From the NCBI GenBank assembly GCA_028277745.1, contig JANQFR010000098.1:1-64000 (forward strand): a DNA stretch of 64,000 nucleotides, given 5' to 3'. The translations under genes were made by a program, and so were the position numbers. The notes under the pieces were generated by a model. The model was not told the DNA's origin. It searched no databases and saw nothing but the letters and a program-made list of their open reading frames with translations. Origin of the DNA: Phycisphaeraceae bacterium. Its GTDB lineage: Bacteria; Planctomycetota; Phycisphaerae; Phycisphaerales; Phycisphaeraceae. Position 1 is the stretch's first letter. The number at the start of each line of letters is the position of its first letter. Shown piece after piece: positions 34,808 to 43,859 of this stretch.

Positions 34808-35875
34808 ATGCCCCCCACGCTCAAAGACGTCTGCAAGCTGGCCGGGACCTCGGACGCCACCGCGTCGATGATCCTCAACGGCCGCAAGGGCAACCGCTTC
34901 ACGCCCGAGACACGCGACCGGGTCATGAAGGCGGCGCGGGAACTCGGCTACCGGCCGCAACGCGCGGCCCAGATGCTCCGCACCGGCAAGTCCAACAACA
35001 TCGCCGTGCTGCTCAACGACCTGAGCAACCCCTTCTTCGGGCGTTACGCCTCCCTGATCCAACGCAAGCTCCTGGGGCACGGCTACACCGCGATCCCGCT
35101 GGAGACGCAGGCCGATGCGCGGCGTGAAAATGAGCTGCTGAACTGGCTGCCGCAACGCGCCGTCGACGGGGCGATCGATCTTCAAGGCATGCTCCACGTG
35201 GTTTCCGACACCTTCGACGAGGTCGCCCCCCGGGTCCCGCTGGCGATCCGGTGCGCAACCGCACCGCCGAAGCAACTCAAGGCGCACATCATCGATGTGC
35301 AATACGCTCACGGGATGCGGCTTTTGGCCGAGCACCTGGCCGAGACCGGCCGGAAGCGCCCGGGCCTGGTCGTGGTCGAGCGGCACGTTCCGGGCCACAT
35401 CAAGGGCGGCCGGGACTCGGCCTGGACCCAGGACATCCGCAGCGCGTTCGAAACCGCGGGGATGCCGATCGCCCCCGAGCACTGGTGCGGGCCCGGCACG
35501 GAAAGCGACCTGCACGAGTGGTACGAGGGGACCCGCGCTTTCCTCGAAGCGCACCGCGAGATCGACTGCCTGGTGGCGCACAACGCGGCCCTGCTGCCGC
35601 CGGTGCTGCAGGGCGCGATCGACGCGGGCCGGACCATCAGCGCCGACCTGGCGGTCGCCTGTTTCGACGACCCGCCGGAGATGGCGTACCTGGCCGGGGG
35701 CGTCACCACGGTGCGTGAGCCGGTGGAGCGGATCGCGTCGTGGCTGGTGGAGGGGCTGGTCCATCGCATCAAGCGTCGGGCCAAGGCGCCGATGCGCGAG
35801 TCGGCGGCGCCCGAACTGGTCGTGCGTCGGTCAACGACCGCGGGCGCCGGGAAGCGGGCGAGGCAACACGTCTGA
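34808..35875 (+). CDS. LacI-family transcriptional regulator
   Basis: 355 residues from ATG 34808. The N-terminal helix-turn-helix and hinge (TLKDVCKLAGTSDATASMIL, GRKGNRFTPETRDRVMKAAR, ELGYRPQRAAQMLRTGKSN) is standard, with KLAGTSDATAS as recognition region. The periplasmic-binding-protein-like effector domain follows (NIAVLLNDLSNPFFGRYASLI, DLAVACFDDPPEMAYLAGGVTTVREPVERI). The effector is probably a sugar. Matching operator-like sequences before this gene and before the downstream prepilin/sulfatase genes suggest autoregulation and control of that pair. Confidence 0.93.
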   Translation: MPPTLKDVCKLAGTSDATASMILNGRKGNRFTPETRDRVMKAARELGYRPQRAAQMLRTGKSNNIAVLLNDLSNPFFGRYASLIQRKLLGHGYTAIPLETQADARRENELLNWLPQRAVDGAIDLQGMLHVVSDTFDEVAPRVPLAIRCATAPPKQLKAHIIDVQYAHGMRLLAEHLAETGRKRPGLVVVERHVPGHIKGGRDSAWTQDIRSAFETAGMPIAPEHWCGPGTESDLHEWYEGTRAFLEAHREIDCLVAHNAALLPPVLQGAIDAGRTISADLAVACFDDPPEMAYLAGGVTTVREPVERIASWLVEGLVHRIKRRAKAPMRESAAPELVVRRSTTAGAGKRARQHV

Positions 35876-35958
35876 CGATTCACGCCGGCCGCCGGTGAGG
35901 CGAAGCCGGCCCGTCAAGATCAAGGATCAAACGGAGCGATGAACCTGCAGGCCCTAAA

Positions 35959-35974
35959 ATTTAGACGTTTAAAT
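35959..35974 (+). promoter_or_regulatory. Second LacI-like operator, before prepilin/sulfatase genes
   Basis: ATTTAGACGTTTAAAT; 14 of its bases are identical to 34707-34720. It lies 111 nt before the prepilin-like start. Confidence 0.6.
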
Positions 35975-36085
35975 AGCGATTTTTCGCGCCCTTCTTGGCT
36001 CGTGGCCGGGGGCGCTGTAGAACAGATTCATGTCATGTCATCCGGCCGGGAATCGCCCCGCGCCATCGTCAGGAGAGATTCAATC

Positions 36086-36946
36086 ATGGACCGAACGCAC
36101 CGTCACCGCGGCTTCACACTCATCGAATTGCTCGTGGTCATTTCTATTATCGCTTTGCTGATCGCCCTCCTGCTCCCCGCGCTGGGCGCCGCGCGCCAGA
36201 CCGCGCGGCAGATGCAGGGCATGACTCAACTGCGGGGCATCCAGCAGGGCTTCTTCATGTTCGCCCAGAGCAACAACGACCTCTACCCGGGCATGGTCTC
36301 GACGTCGACCAACGCCCGCGAGGCGCTGGCCAACGCGCCCGACATCGACACGTTCACCTCAGGCGGCCTGCAGGCCGGGGGGCGCGTCCAGGCCCGATTC
36401 ATCATCGGGCTGAACGCGAATCTTTATCCCCCCAAATACCTGATCAGCCCCGGGGAGATCAATCCGACCGTCACCGAGTGGGAGCCGACCGGGACGTACA
36501 ACGACGGCGCCTCGATCCACTCCTTCGCCCTGCCGCGGATCCTCCGCAATGTCACCAACGGCAGCCTGGCCCCCGGGCGGGCCGCCGAGTGGCAGGCGAC
36601 GGCGGCCCCGACCGCGGTGGTGGTCTCGGACCGCCTGTACCGCAACACCGCCGGCGGCCCCGTGGTCAACCGCGACAACGCCGACACCCACCTGAGCTTG
36701 TGGAACACCAACCGGCCCGGCGCCTGGCTGGGCGGCGTCTCCTTCAACGACAACCACGTCAAGATGTACAACGACTCGCGCGTGGAAGAAACCCTGATCT
36801 ACGACCGCGTCCGGACCGCAGCGCCCGACAACATCTTCTCGGCGGCAAACGCCGGCGCTCAGAATCTCCCGACCGGCGGTTGGGGCCAGTACAACGCCCA
36901 GCAGATCGTCCGCGGCTTCGACTCGGGCTTCCTGCTCGGCGAATAA
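36086..36946 (+). CDS. Prepilin-like protein in LacI-controlled locus
   Basis: 286 residues from ATG 36086 (AGGAGAG 8 nt upstream). The leader DRTHRHRGFTLIELLVVISI is a type IV prepilin signal. Late in the protein GVSFNDNHVKMYND occupies the place of the DGH motif, with Asn for Gly. It lies between the LacI-type gene and a secreted sulfatase. In planctomycetes such prepilin-like genes often accompany polysaccharide-degradation genes; a role in surface capture or export is possible but unproven. Confidence 0.82.
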   Translation: MDRTHRHRGFTLIELLVVISIIALLIALLLPALGAARQTARQMQGMTQLRGIQQGFFMFAQSNNDLYPGMVSTSTNAREALANAPDIDTFTSGGLQAGGRVQARFIIGLNANLYPPKYLISPGEINPTVTEWEPTGTYNDGASIHSFALPRILRNVTNGSLAPGRAAEWQATAAPTAVVVSDRLYRNTAGGPVVNRDNADTHLSLWNTNRPGAWLGGVSFNDNHVKMYNDSRVEETLIYDRVRTAAPDNIFSAANAGAQNLPTGGWGQYNAQQIVRGFDSGFLLGE

Positions 36947-37028
36947 GTTCACGCCGGGGCGTGAAGCCCTCCGTCAGCCATGTACGTTTGTTTTGATCAA
37001 TTCATCCACCCTTTGTCTGGAGCCCCAC

Positions 37029-38375
37029 GTGCCACGTCGCTTTCTACTGATTCTGCTCGTCACGGTTCTGGCCGGCCTGTTTCCTGTGCTGGGGGCCGAC
37101 CGGGCGATTGCAGACCCGCAACAGCCCGCGCTGCGTCCCAACATCCTGCTGATCTTCACGGACGACGCGGGGTACAACGATTTCTCCTTCCAAGGCTCGA
37201 AGCAGTACACAACGCCTCAGATCGACCGCCTCGCAGCCGAGGGCGTGGTCTGCGAAAACGGGTATGTCAGCGCCGCGGTCTGCGGCCCATCCCGGGCCGG
37301 CCTCCTGACCGGGCGTTACCAGCAGCGATTCGGCTACTTCATGAACCCCAAGCCGGGCCAGGCCCTGCCGCTGAGCGAGACGACCTTCGGCGACGCCCTG
37401 AAGGCCAAGGGGTATCGCACCGGCTTGATCGGCAAGTGGCATATGGGCAACGCGCCGCAATACCAGCCGAATCGGCGCGGGTTCGATTACTTCTATGGCT
37501 TCCTCGCCGGGCACCGCAGCTATTTCCCCTACAAAAACCCCAACCACAAGAAGGGGCGGAACCCGACGTTCCGGCTCATGCACAACGACAAGCTGCTCGA
37601 CGAAACCGACATGGATTTCTACACGACCGACCTGTTCACGGACAAAGCCATCGCGTTCATGGACGAGAGCCGCGCCGCCGGCCAGCCGTTCTTCCTGTTT
37701 TTCTCCCACCTCGCCGTGCACGGCCCGATGGAAGCGTTGAAAGAGGACGCGGCGCCTTACCAAGGCCTGGAAAACGCCAAGCGGCGGAAGCTGGGCGGCA
37801 TGACCGCGGCCCTTGACCGCAGCACGGGCCGGCTGCTCGACTGGCTCGATCAGACCGGGCTTCGGGGGGACACGCTGGTGGTGTTCGTCAACGACAATGG
37901 CGGCGGGCGCTACATCGCGGCGAACAACTGGCCGTTGCGCGGCTACAAGGGCGAAGAATGGGAAGGCGGCATCCGCGTGCCGTTCATCGTCAGTTGGCCC
38001 GGCCGGCTGCCGGAGGGCGCCCGGTTTGAACACCCGGTGATTTCGCTGGACCTGTTCCCAACCTTCCTCACGCTGGCCGGCGGCGCCGAGGATGAGCTCA
38101 ACCGGCTGGACGGCGTGGACCTGACGCCCTATCTGGCCGGCGAAAAGGCCGGCCCGCCGCACGAGGCGCTGTTCTGGCAACGCAACAACGCCGCGGTCCG
38201 CGTCGGCGACTGGAAACTGATCGAACGCAACACCGCGGGCGGGGCTTTTGAGCTGTACAACCTTGCCCGCGACGTCGGCGAGAAAAACAACGTGATCGAA
38301 CAGTACCCGGACATCGCGGAAGACCTCAAGGCCCGGCTGAAAGCCTGGCAGGCGCAGAACGCCGAGCGGATGTAG
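37029..38375 (+). CDS. Secreted type I sulfatase
   Basis: 448 residues from GTG 37029, which gives a clean signal peptide (VPRRFLLILLVTVLAGLFPV then LGADRAIA); a TTG at 36993 would add 12 residues. The sulfatase core is canonical: TDDAGYND metal site (about 44-51), CGPSRAGLLTGR with the formylglycine Cys at about 85, GLIGKWHMGN, FVNDNGGG, and LFPTFLTLAG. The C-terminal ALFWQRNNAAVRVGDWKLI is typical. It should hydrolyse sulfate esters of polysaccharides outside the cytoplasm. The second LacI-like operator lies upstream of this gene and the prepilin gene. Confidence 0.92.
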   Translation: MPRRFLLILLVTVLAGLFPVLGADRAIADPQQPALRPNILLIFTDDAGYNDFSFQGSKQYTTPQIDRLAAEGVVCENGYVSAAVCGPSRAGLLTGRYQQRFGYFMNPKPGQALPLSETTFGDALKAKGYRTGLIGKWHMGNAPQYQPNRRGFDYFYGFLAGHRSYFPYKNPNHKKGRNPTFRLMHNDKLLDETDMDFYTTDLFTDKAIAFMDESRAAGQPFFLFFSHLAVHGPMEALKEDAAPYQGLENAKRRKLGGMTAALDRSTGRLLDWLDQTGLRGDTLVVFVNDNGGGRYIAANNWPLRGYKGEEWEGGIRVPFIVSWPGRLPEGARFEHPVISLDLFPTFLTLAGGAEDELNRLDGVDLTPYLAGEKAGPPHEALFWQRNNAAVRVGDWKLIERNTAGGAFELYNLARDVGEKNNVIEQYPDIAEDLKARLKAWQAQNAERM

Positions 38376-38408
38376 CGTCCGCGCGGCTCTGCGGGCCAAC
38401 GCCAAACG

Positions 38409-39332
38409 TTACTCGGCGAACATGGCTTCAACGAAGCGGGCGGGGTCGAAAGGCTCGACGTCGTCGGGGGTCTCGCCGGTGCCGACGAACTTGACGGGGA
38501 GGTTGAGGGCCTCACGGATGGCGACGACGATCCCGCCCCGGGCCGAGCCGTCGAGCTTGGAGAGGAAGATGCCGGTGACGTCGGTGGCGTCGGTGAAGAC
38601 CTTCGCCTGGTTGATGCCGTTCTGGCCGGTGGTGGCGTCGATGACGAGGATGGACTCGTGGGGGGCGCCCGGGATCTGTTTCTGGATGACGGACTTGATC
38701 TTGGCGAGCTGGCGCATGAGGTGGTCCTGGGTGTGCAGCCGCCCGGCGGTGTCGACGACCAGAACATCGACCCCGCGGGCGACCGCGGCGTCGGCGGCGT
38801 CGAAAGCGACCGCGGCCGGGTCGCCGCCCTGCTGGCCCCGCACCACGTCGACCCCCAGCCGTCCTGACCACACCTCCAGTTGCTCAACCGCCGCGGCGCG
38901 GAACGTGTCGCACGCCGCCAGCAGCACCGACCGGTCCTCGTCCCGCAGCGACTTGGTGATCTTGGCGATGCTCGTCGTCTTGCCCGCGCCATTGATCCCG
39001 GCCACGAGGATGACCGTCGGCCCCGACGGCGCGAAATGCAGGGCCCGGTCCTCCTGGGGAAAGTAAGCGACGAGTTGGTCCTTGAGGTATTGCAGCGCTT
39101 CGTCGCCGTTGGCTATCTCGGACCGCTCCCAGCCGGCCTCGATGTCCTTGCGCAGCTCGATCGCGGTGCGGACGCCCACGTCGGCCTGGATCAGGGCGCG
39201 TTCGAGGTCGCGGAGCAGCTGTTTGCTCAGGGGTTTGCCCGTGAGGATGGTGCGGAGCGTGCCGGTCGAGCCCTCGCGCGTCTTGGCGAGGCCCTGAACG
39301 AGTTTCGAGAAGGTGGAGCGGAACAGGCCCAT
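38409..39332 (-). CDS. ftsY: Signal recognition particle receptor FtsY
   Basis: 307 residues, SRP-type GTPase with N and G domains. G1 is GINGAGKTTSIAKI, followed by AACDTFRAAAVEQLEVW, DTAGRLHTQDHLMRQLAKI, and the closing KLDGSARGGIVVAI and KFVGTGETPDDVEPFD. It docks SRP-ribosome complexes at the membrane. The acidic N-terminal A domain is missing, as in many short FtsY proteins. It is convergent with the sulfatase. Confidence 0.95.
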   Translation of the reverse strand: MGLFRSTFSKLVQGLAKTREGSTGTLRTILTGKPLSKQLLRDLERALIQADVGVRTAIELRKDIEAGWERSEIANGDEALQYLKDQLVAYFPQEDRALHFAPSGPTVILVAGINGAGKTTSIAKITKSLRDEDRSVLLAACDTFRAAAVEQLEVWSGRLGVDVVRGQQGGDPAAVAFDAADAAVARGVDVLVVDTAGRLHTQDHLMRQLAKIKSVIQKQIPGAPHESILVIDATTGQNGINQAKVFTDATDVTGIFLSKLDGSARGGIVVAIREALNLPVKFVGTGETPDDVEPFDPARFVEAMFAE

Positions 39333-39413
39333 GGTCAGTTTCGGCGGGGTGCGGGTCAGGAACGGGGAGGCGTAGTGTAGCGTCCGGATTGGACGGGGGG
39401 TCGGGTTGCGGGC

Positions 39414-40799
39414 ATGATGGCTCCTCCGCCAATGGTTTCGTCTTATCTACGTTCGTTTCTGCCCAAGAGCCAGCCCTACATGGCGCGGGGGAACTATACG
39501 CACGAGCTGGCGGCGGCCGCGACCCTGCCCGCCGCGCTGGCGATGCTCGAGGGTGGGGTGGTCAGCGTGCTGGCGAAGCTGGTGTTCGATGTGTCGGACC
39601 TGGCGTTCGCAACCATCATCGCGGCCCCGATGTTCGCGAACCTCACGAGCCTGTTCTGGCAGAAGCTGGCCCACGGCCGTCGCAAGACGCGGATGCTGGT
39701 CACGCTCCAGTCGATGATCCTGATCATCGTCGCGGGGATCGCGGCCCTGCCCAGCGACGCGATCGGCGGGGCGGTGCTGGTGGGCCTGGTGATCCTCGCC
39801 CGGTGCATCGTGGCGGGGATGATCACGGTGCGGAGCGTGATCTGGCGCGTCAACTACCGCCGCGCCAACCGCGCCCGGATCACCGGCAAGTTCATCCTGC
39901 TGGCGATGCTGATCATGGCCGCCGCCCCGCTGCTGGGCTACAAGCTGCTGGACTACAACCCCGACCTGTTCCGGCTGCTCTACCCGGCGGCGGCGGGGGT
40001 CGGGCTGATCGGCGTGATCGCCATGAGCCGGGTCCGCGTGCGCCGGGAGCGGCAGCTGCTCGACTACGAGCGGCGGCACCACGACGAGCCGGCGGATGAT
40101 GACATCCCCCTCCAGGCCAACGGCCGGCCGCACGGGTTCGTGTCCGTGCTCCGCGAAGACCGGCACTTCCGCTCCTACATGATCTGGCAGTTCGCGGGCG
40201 GGATGGCCAACATCATGGGCAACGCCGCGATGCTGCTGGTGATCGTCGAGCTGGCCAAGGGCTGGGGGGACCACAAGTTCGTGGTGAGCATCCTGCTGGG
40301 CACGTCGGTGCCGATGGCGCTGTCGATGATGAGCCTGCCCTTTTGGGCCCGGCTGCTGGACGGCTGGCACATCACGCAGTACCGGACGATCCATGCGCTG
40401 TTCTTCATCGCGACGCAGGTGGGCAACTGGGCCGCGGCGGCGACGGGCCAGGCGTGGCTGATCGCCCTGCCGCGGGCGACCGGCGGCCTGATGATGGGCG
40501 GCGGGGCGCTGGCGTGGCAGCTGGGCCACAACGACTTCGCCGACCGCCGGCTGGCGGCGCTCTACATGGGGATCCACCAGACCCTCACCGGCGTCCGCGG
40601 CATCACCGCGCCCTACCTGGGCGTCGGCCTGCTGGCCGGGTGGAGCACCAAGTCCGCGTTCGGCTGGACCCTTCCCGCCTGGGGCGGCATCGGCGCGGAC
40701 GTGTTCCTGATCACCACCGCCCTCGCGGTCGCGTCGTGGTTCGGGTTCGTGGGGTTGTATTTCAAGATCAAAGCGGAGGGAGAAAAAGCAGGAACGTAG
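39414..40799 (+). CDS. Major facilitator superfamily-like transporter
   Basis: 461 residues with about twelve hydrophobic segments and a charged central loop (about 205-240: RVRVRRERQLLDYERRHHDE). RITGKFILLAMLIMAAAPLLG and HFRSYMIWQFAGGMANIMGN suggest a planctomycete MFS subgroup, but no substrate motif is recognised. Start ATG 39414, with an alternative ATG directly after. It is convergent with the next ABC ATPase gene, and a large inverted repeat separates them. Confidence 0.72.
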   Translation: MMAPPPMVSSYLRSFLPKSQPYMARGNYTHELAAAATLPAALAMLEGGVVSVLAKLVFDVSDLAFATIIAAPMFANLTSLFWQKLAHGRRKTRMLVTLQSMILIIVAGIAALPSDAIGGAVLVGLVILARCIVAGMITVRSVIWRVNYRRANRARITGKFILLAMLIMAAAPLLGYKLLDYNPDLFRLLYPAAAGVGLIGVIAMSRVRVRRERQLLDYERRHHDEPADDDIPLQANGRPHGFVSVLREDRHFRSYMIWQFAGGMANIMGNAAMLLVIVELAKGWGDHKFVVSILLGTSVPMALSMMSLPFWARLLDGWHITQYRTIHALFFIATQVGNWAAAATGQAWLIALPRATGGLMMGGGALAWQLGHNDFADRRLAALYMGIHQTLTGVRGITAPYLGVGLLAGWSTKSAFGWTLPAWGGIGADVFLITTALAVASWFGFVGLYFKIKAEGEKAGT

Positions 40800-40925
40800 A
40801 AAAACAGGAAAGCAGGAAATAAAGCGGAGCGAGAATCGGCGAATCGATCGGCCGCGGCAATGACGTGCATCTCACGCTTGCAGCGCTTGCGTCCATTTCC
40901 GCATTTCCTGCTTTCCTGTTTTTCT
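40798..40925. terminator. Long inverted repeat between convergent genes
   Basis: Perfect 23-bp arms (40798-40820 and 40903-40925; left arm begins AGAAAAACAGGAAAGC) around an 82-base loop, extended by imperfect pairing outside (AAAAGCAGGAAC against GTTCCTACTTTT). The left arm overlaps the MFS stop. It could end both convergent transcripts, though the loop is unusually large. Confidence 0.5.
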
Positions 40926-40939
40926 GCGGTTCCTACTTT

Positions 40940-41713
40940 TCAATGATCAATCGCCTGCCCGCCGACTTCGATCTGGCCCTCCTGGATGTCGAGCTCGGCG
41001 GCGGTCTGGATCTTGTCGACCTGGCCGTCGCGGATCCACAGGACGCGGTCGGAGTTGGCGAGCATCTTGTGGTCGTGGGTAGCGGTGATGATGGTGACGC
41101 CCTCGTCGACCGAGAGGCCCTTCATGATCTCGATGATCTCGGCGCCGGTCTTGAGGTCGAGGTTGGCGGTGGGCTCGTCGGCAAGGATGATGGTCGGGTC
41201 GTTGACCAGGGCCCGGGCGATGGCGACGCGTTGCTGCTGGCCGCCGGAGAGCTCATCGGGCCGGTGGTCGAGGCGGTGGCCGAGCCCGACCTGCTTGAGC
41301 CGCTCGGAGGCGACCTCGTCGGCCTTATCGGGCGCGAGCCCCATGAAGATCGCGGGCAGGGCCACGTTGCGGACCGCGGTGAGCGAGGGGATCAGGTTGT
41401 ACGCCTGGAACACGTAGCCGATGTACTGGCAGCGGACGAACGCGAGCTGGCGCGAGGTGAGCCGAGGGAGGTTCAGCGGGCCGATCTCGACCGATCCCTT
41501 GGTGGGCTTGTCCAGGGCGCCGACGATGTTGAAGAGTGTGGACTTGCCCGATCCCGACGGGCCCATGATGGAGAGGTACTCGGAGCGGAAGATCTCGAGC
41601 GAGACGTCGCGGAGGGCGTAGACCTCATTGCCCTGCCGGCCGTAGACCTTGGAGACGCCGCTGACGGTGATGAGCTTGGCGCCGCGCTGGATGGTGGAGA
41701 GGGTCTGGGTCAT
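40940..41713 (-). CDS. MacB/LolD-type ABC ATPase, last gene of envelope cluster
   Basis: 257 residues. Walker A GPSGSGKSTLFNIVGAL, Q-loop YVFQAYNLIPSLTAVRNV, signature ELSGGQQQRVAIARAL, Walker B IILADEPTANLDLKTG, switch His in ATHDHKM. This is the MacB/LolD subfamily, which drives FtsX-type permeases in mechanotransmission or lipoprotein release rather than channel transport. It lies 61 nt after the OPT-like gene. A second, similar ATPase is encoded at 48952-49743, so each permease may have its own ATPase. Confidence 0.92.
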   Translation of the reverse strand: MTQTLSTIQRGAKLITVSGVSKVYGRQGNEVYALRDVSLEIFRSEYLSIMGPSGSGKSTLFNIVGALDKPTKGSVEIGPLNLPRLTSRQLAFVRCQYIGYVFQAYNLIPSLTAVRNVALPAIFMGLAPDKADEVASERLKQVGLGHRLDHRPDELSGGQQQRVAIARALVNDPTIILADEPTANLDLKTGAEIIEIMKGLSVDEGVTIITATHDHKMLANSDRVLWIRDGQVDKIQTAAELDIQEGQIEVGGQAIDH

Positions 41714-41774
41714 GGCTTTACTCGGACGGGCGGGCCGGGGATTTTGGCCGCAAACAGGCGTTCAAACGCCATCG

Positions 41775-43859
41775 CTAAAACGGCAGCTGGAACACGCTCT
41801 TGGCGAGGAAGGTGAAGCCGATGCCGAGGGTGCCGATGAGCCCCATGCCGCAGGCGAAGCCGGCGGCGACAACGGGGATGTACTGGCGCCACTGCAGGCC
41901 CAGGCGTTTCTGGAAGTAGTACCGGCCCAGCAGGGCGCCGACGAACTGCGGGATCACGACGAACGGCAGGGTCTGGTTGAGCCCGCGCACCACGCCGTAG
42001 GTCAGGAACGTCGGCGCCCCCAGCCACGCGAGCCCGACAAACATGAACAGCCCGATCACCCCACCGGCGAGGATGTACCAGCCGTTGAGCGCCTGCTCGA
42101 ACACGTTGAACGTGCCCAGCGTCGAGCTGTACGCGATCGACTGGTTGGCGGCGAAAAACTCCCACATCTCGGTCGCGAACGGGTACGCCGGCCCGGGGAT
42201 GTCGCCCAGCTGCCAGATGAAGTGGGCGAACCCCAGCGAGCCCAGCAGGATGATCGGCGTGAGGATGAACTCGGTCTTCCAGATCGACCAGAAGCTCGTG
42301 CCCGTCAGCTCGCACGACCGGTAGAAGACGGTCATCTGCCCGTAGTTGTGCAGCGGCAGGGGCAGGAACCAAACCGCCACGCCCTGGTAGCCCGACAGGA
42401 TGAAGCTCGCCTCGCGCACGAAGGGGATGTTGATCACCTCGCCGGCGATCCCCTCCAGACGCGCGGTCACGTAGCTGATGATGGGCGTGTACACAAAGGC
42501 GTAGAAGCACATCACCCAGACCACCGGCCAGTAGATCGCCCCGTCGGTGATCTGAAGCAGCCACATCGACACGGCGATGTAAAGCGCCGAACTGCCCAGG
42601 TACACCACGGCGATGATCCAGCCCCGGATGTCGCCGCGGCCCTCGGGCACGGCGTACATCTGGTGGTCGTCTTCGTGCCGCTCCCGACGCTTGCGCCGCA
42701 TGGAGATCAGCGCCTTACCCACGGACCAGAACCCGACGATCGCGATCGCCAGGGCCACGCCGATGGAGAAGCTGAAGTAGAAGTCGACGTTGTTCTTGTA
42801 TGCGGTGACCAGGACCTCGTCGCCGGGGCTCCACGAGTGGAGCAGGCCGAAGTTGTAGAGGAACGGGTTGGCGACGACGGTGACGATCAGCCCGACGAAT
42901 GTGCCGACCATCGCCCAGAAGGGCAGGACCATGCCGATGACGACCTGGAAGAGGTTGAGCGAAACCGCGATGCCCACGGCAGGGAGGAAGTCGGAGGTCT
43001 GCTGGGTGTAGTCGATGAAGGGGATGGGGAGGATGGTGATGGGCGTGCCCAGCAGGGCGCCGGTGATGGTGGGGATGCCCAGGTAGATGGCGCCGAAGAC
43101 CAGTCCGATGGTGGAGCCGATGGAGAAGACGCGCCACCGCCAGCTCTCGGCCTTGTTCTCCTGCTCGGGCAGGGGCTCATCGGTGGACGCCTTGCCGGAC
43201 TCTTCCTCCTGCTCTTCGCTGAGGGCCAGAACGCCCTGGGCCTGGATGGGGGCCATGGGGAAGGGCAGGCGTTCGATGTCGGAGGTGAGCCGGAACAGGC
43301 CGTAGCCGAGGATCATGTTGTCCAGCCGGCCAATGATCATGGTGAAGGCGATCAGGCCGATCGCGGGCCACCAGGCGGGGTTGAGCAGGGAGCGCTGGTC
43401 GAGGGCGGCCTGGTCGTCGGGGGCGAACCAGAAGGGCAGCTCCGAGGCGATGCCAGCGCCGGCGGCGGCGTCGGACTGGATGTAGAACTGGTTCCAGATC
43501 ACCTGCAGGCCGCCCTGGAAGTGCCCGCTGGCCATCGACGCGGTCGACATGATCGCGCCCGAGAGGTAGAAGAGCGTGAAGATCTCGGCCCGGCGCAGCA
43601 TCTTGTTGGCGCGGCGGGCGACCTCGATGAACAGGATCAGCGTCACCCACTGCGCCGCGGGGCCGACCGCCTGGCCGGCGATCAGGCTCATGTAGATCGA
43701 CCCGGGCACCATCAGCAGCGCGACGAAGAGGGCGCCGAGGAACGCGACCCAGTTGAAGCCGTCCTCGAACGTTGAGGGCGGCTCCATCAGGGTGCGGAAC
43801 TCCTCCAGCTCCTTGTCCACGCGGGCCGGCGGTTTGTCCTGGTGGTGCTTCTTGCTCAC
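41775..43859 (-). CDS. OPT-like polytopic membrane protein (annotated family: peptide transporter)
   Basis: 694 residues with roughly fifteen hydrophobic segments. FVALLMVPGSIYMSLIAGQAVGPAAQWVTLILFIEVARR resembles the start of oligopeptide-transporter (OPT)-like proteins found in planctomycetes. A charged loop (about 215-235) and ERLPFPMAPIQAQG follow, and GWYILAGGVIGLFMFVGLAWLG lies in the last part. OPT proteins are proton-coupled importers of peptides or metal chelates; the substrate here is unknown. The GTG start overlaps the preceding gene's stop (GTGA), so it is coupled to the peptidase-FtsX gene. Confidence 0.78.
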   Translation of the reverse strand: MSKKHHQDKPPARVDKELEEFRTLMEPPSTFEDGFNWVAFLGALFVALLMVPGSIYMSLIAGQAVGPAAQWVTLILFIEVARRANKMLRRAEIFTLFYLSGAIMSTASMASGHFQGGLQVIWNQFYIQSDAAAGAGIASELPFWFAPDDQAALDQRSLLNPAWWPAIGLIAFTMIIGRLDNMILGYGLFRLTSDIERLPFPMAPIQAQGVLALSEEQEEESGKASTDEPLPEQENKAESWRWRVFSIGSTIGLVFGAIYLGIPTITGALLGTPITILPIPFIDYTQQTSDFLPAVGIAVSLNLFQVVIGMVLPFWAMVGTFVGLIVTVVANPFLYNFGLLHSWSPGDEVLVTAYKNNVDFYFSFSIGVALAIAIVGFWSVGKALISMRRKRRERHEDDHQMYAVPEGRGDIRGWIIAVVYLGSSALYIAVSMWLLQITDGAIYWPVVWVMCFYAFVYTPIISYVTARLEGIAGEVINIPFVREASFILSGYQGVAVWFLPLPLHNYGQMTVFYRSCELTGTSFWSIWKTEFILTPIILLGSLGFAHFIWQLGDIPGPAYPFATEMWEFFAANQSIAYSSTLGTFNVFEQALNGWYILAGGVIGLFMFVGLAWLGAPTFLTYGVVRGLNQTLPFVVIPQFVGALLGRYYFQKRLGLQWRQYIPVVAAGFACGMGLIGTLGIGFTFLAKSVFQLPF

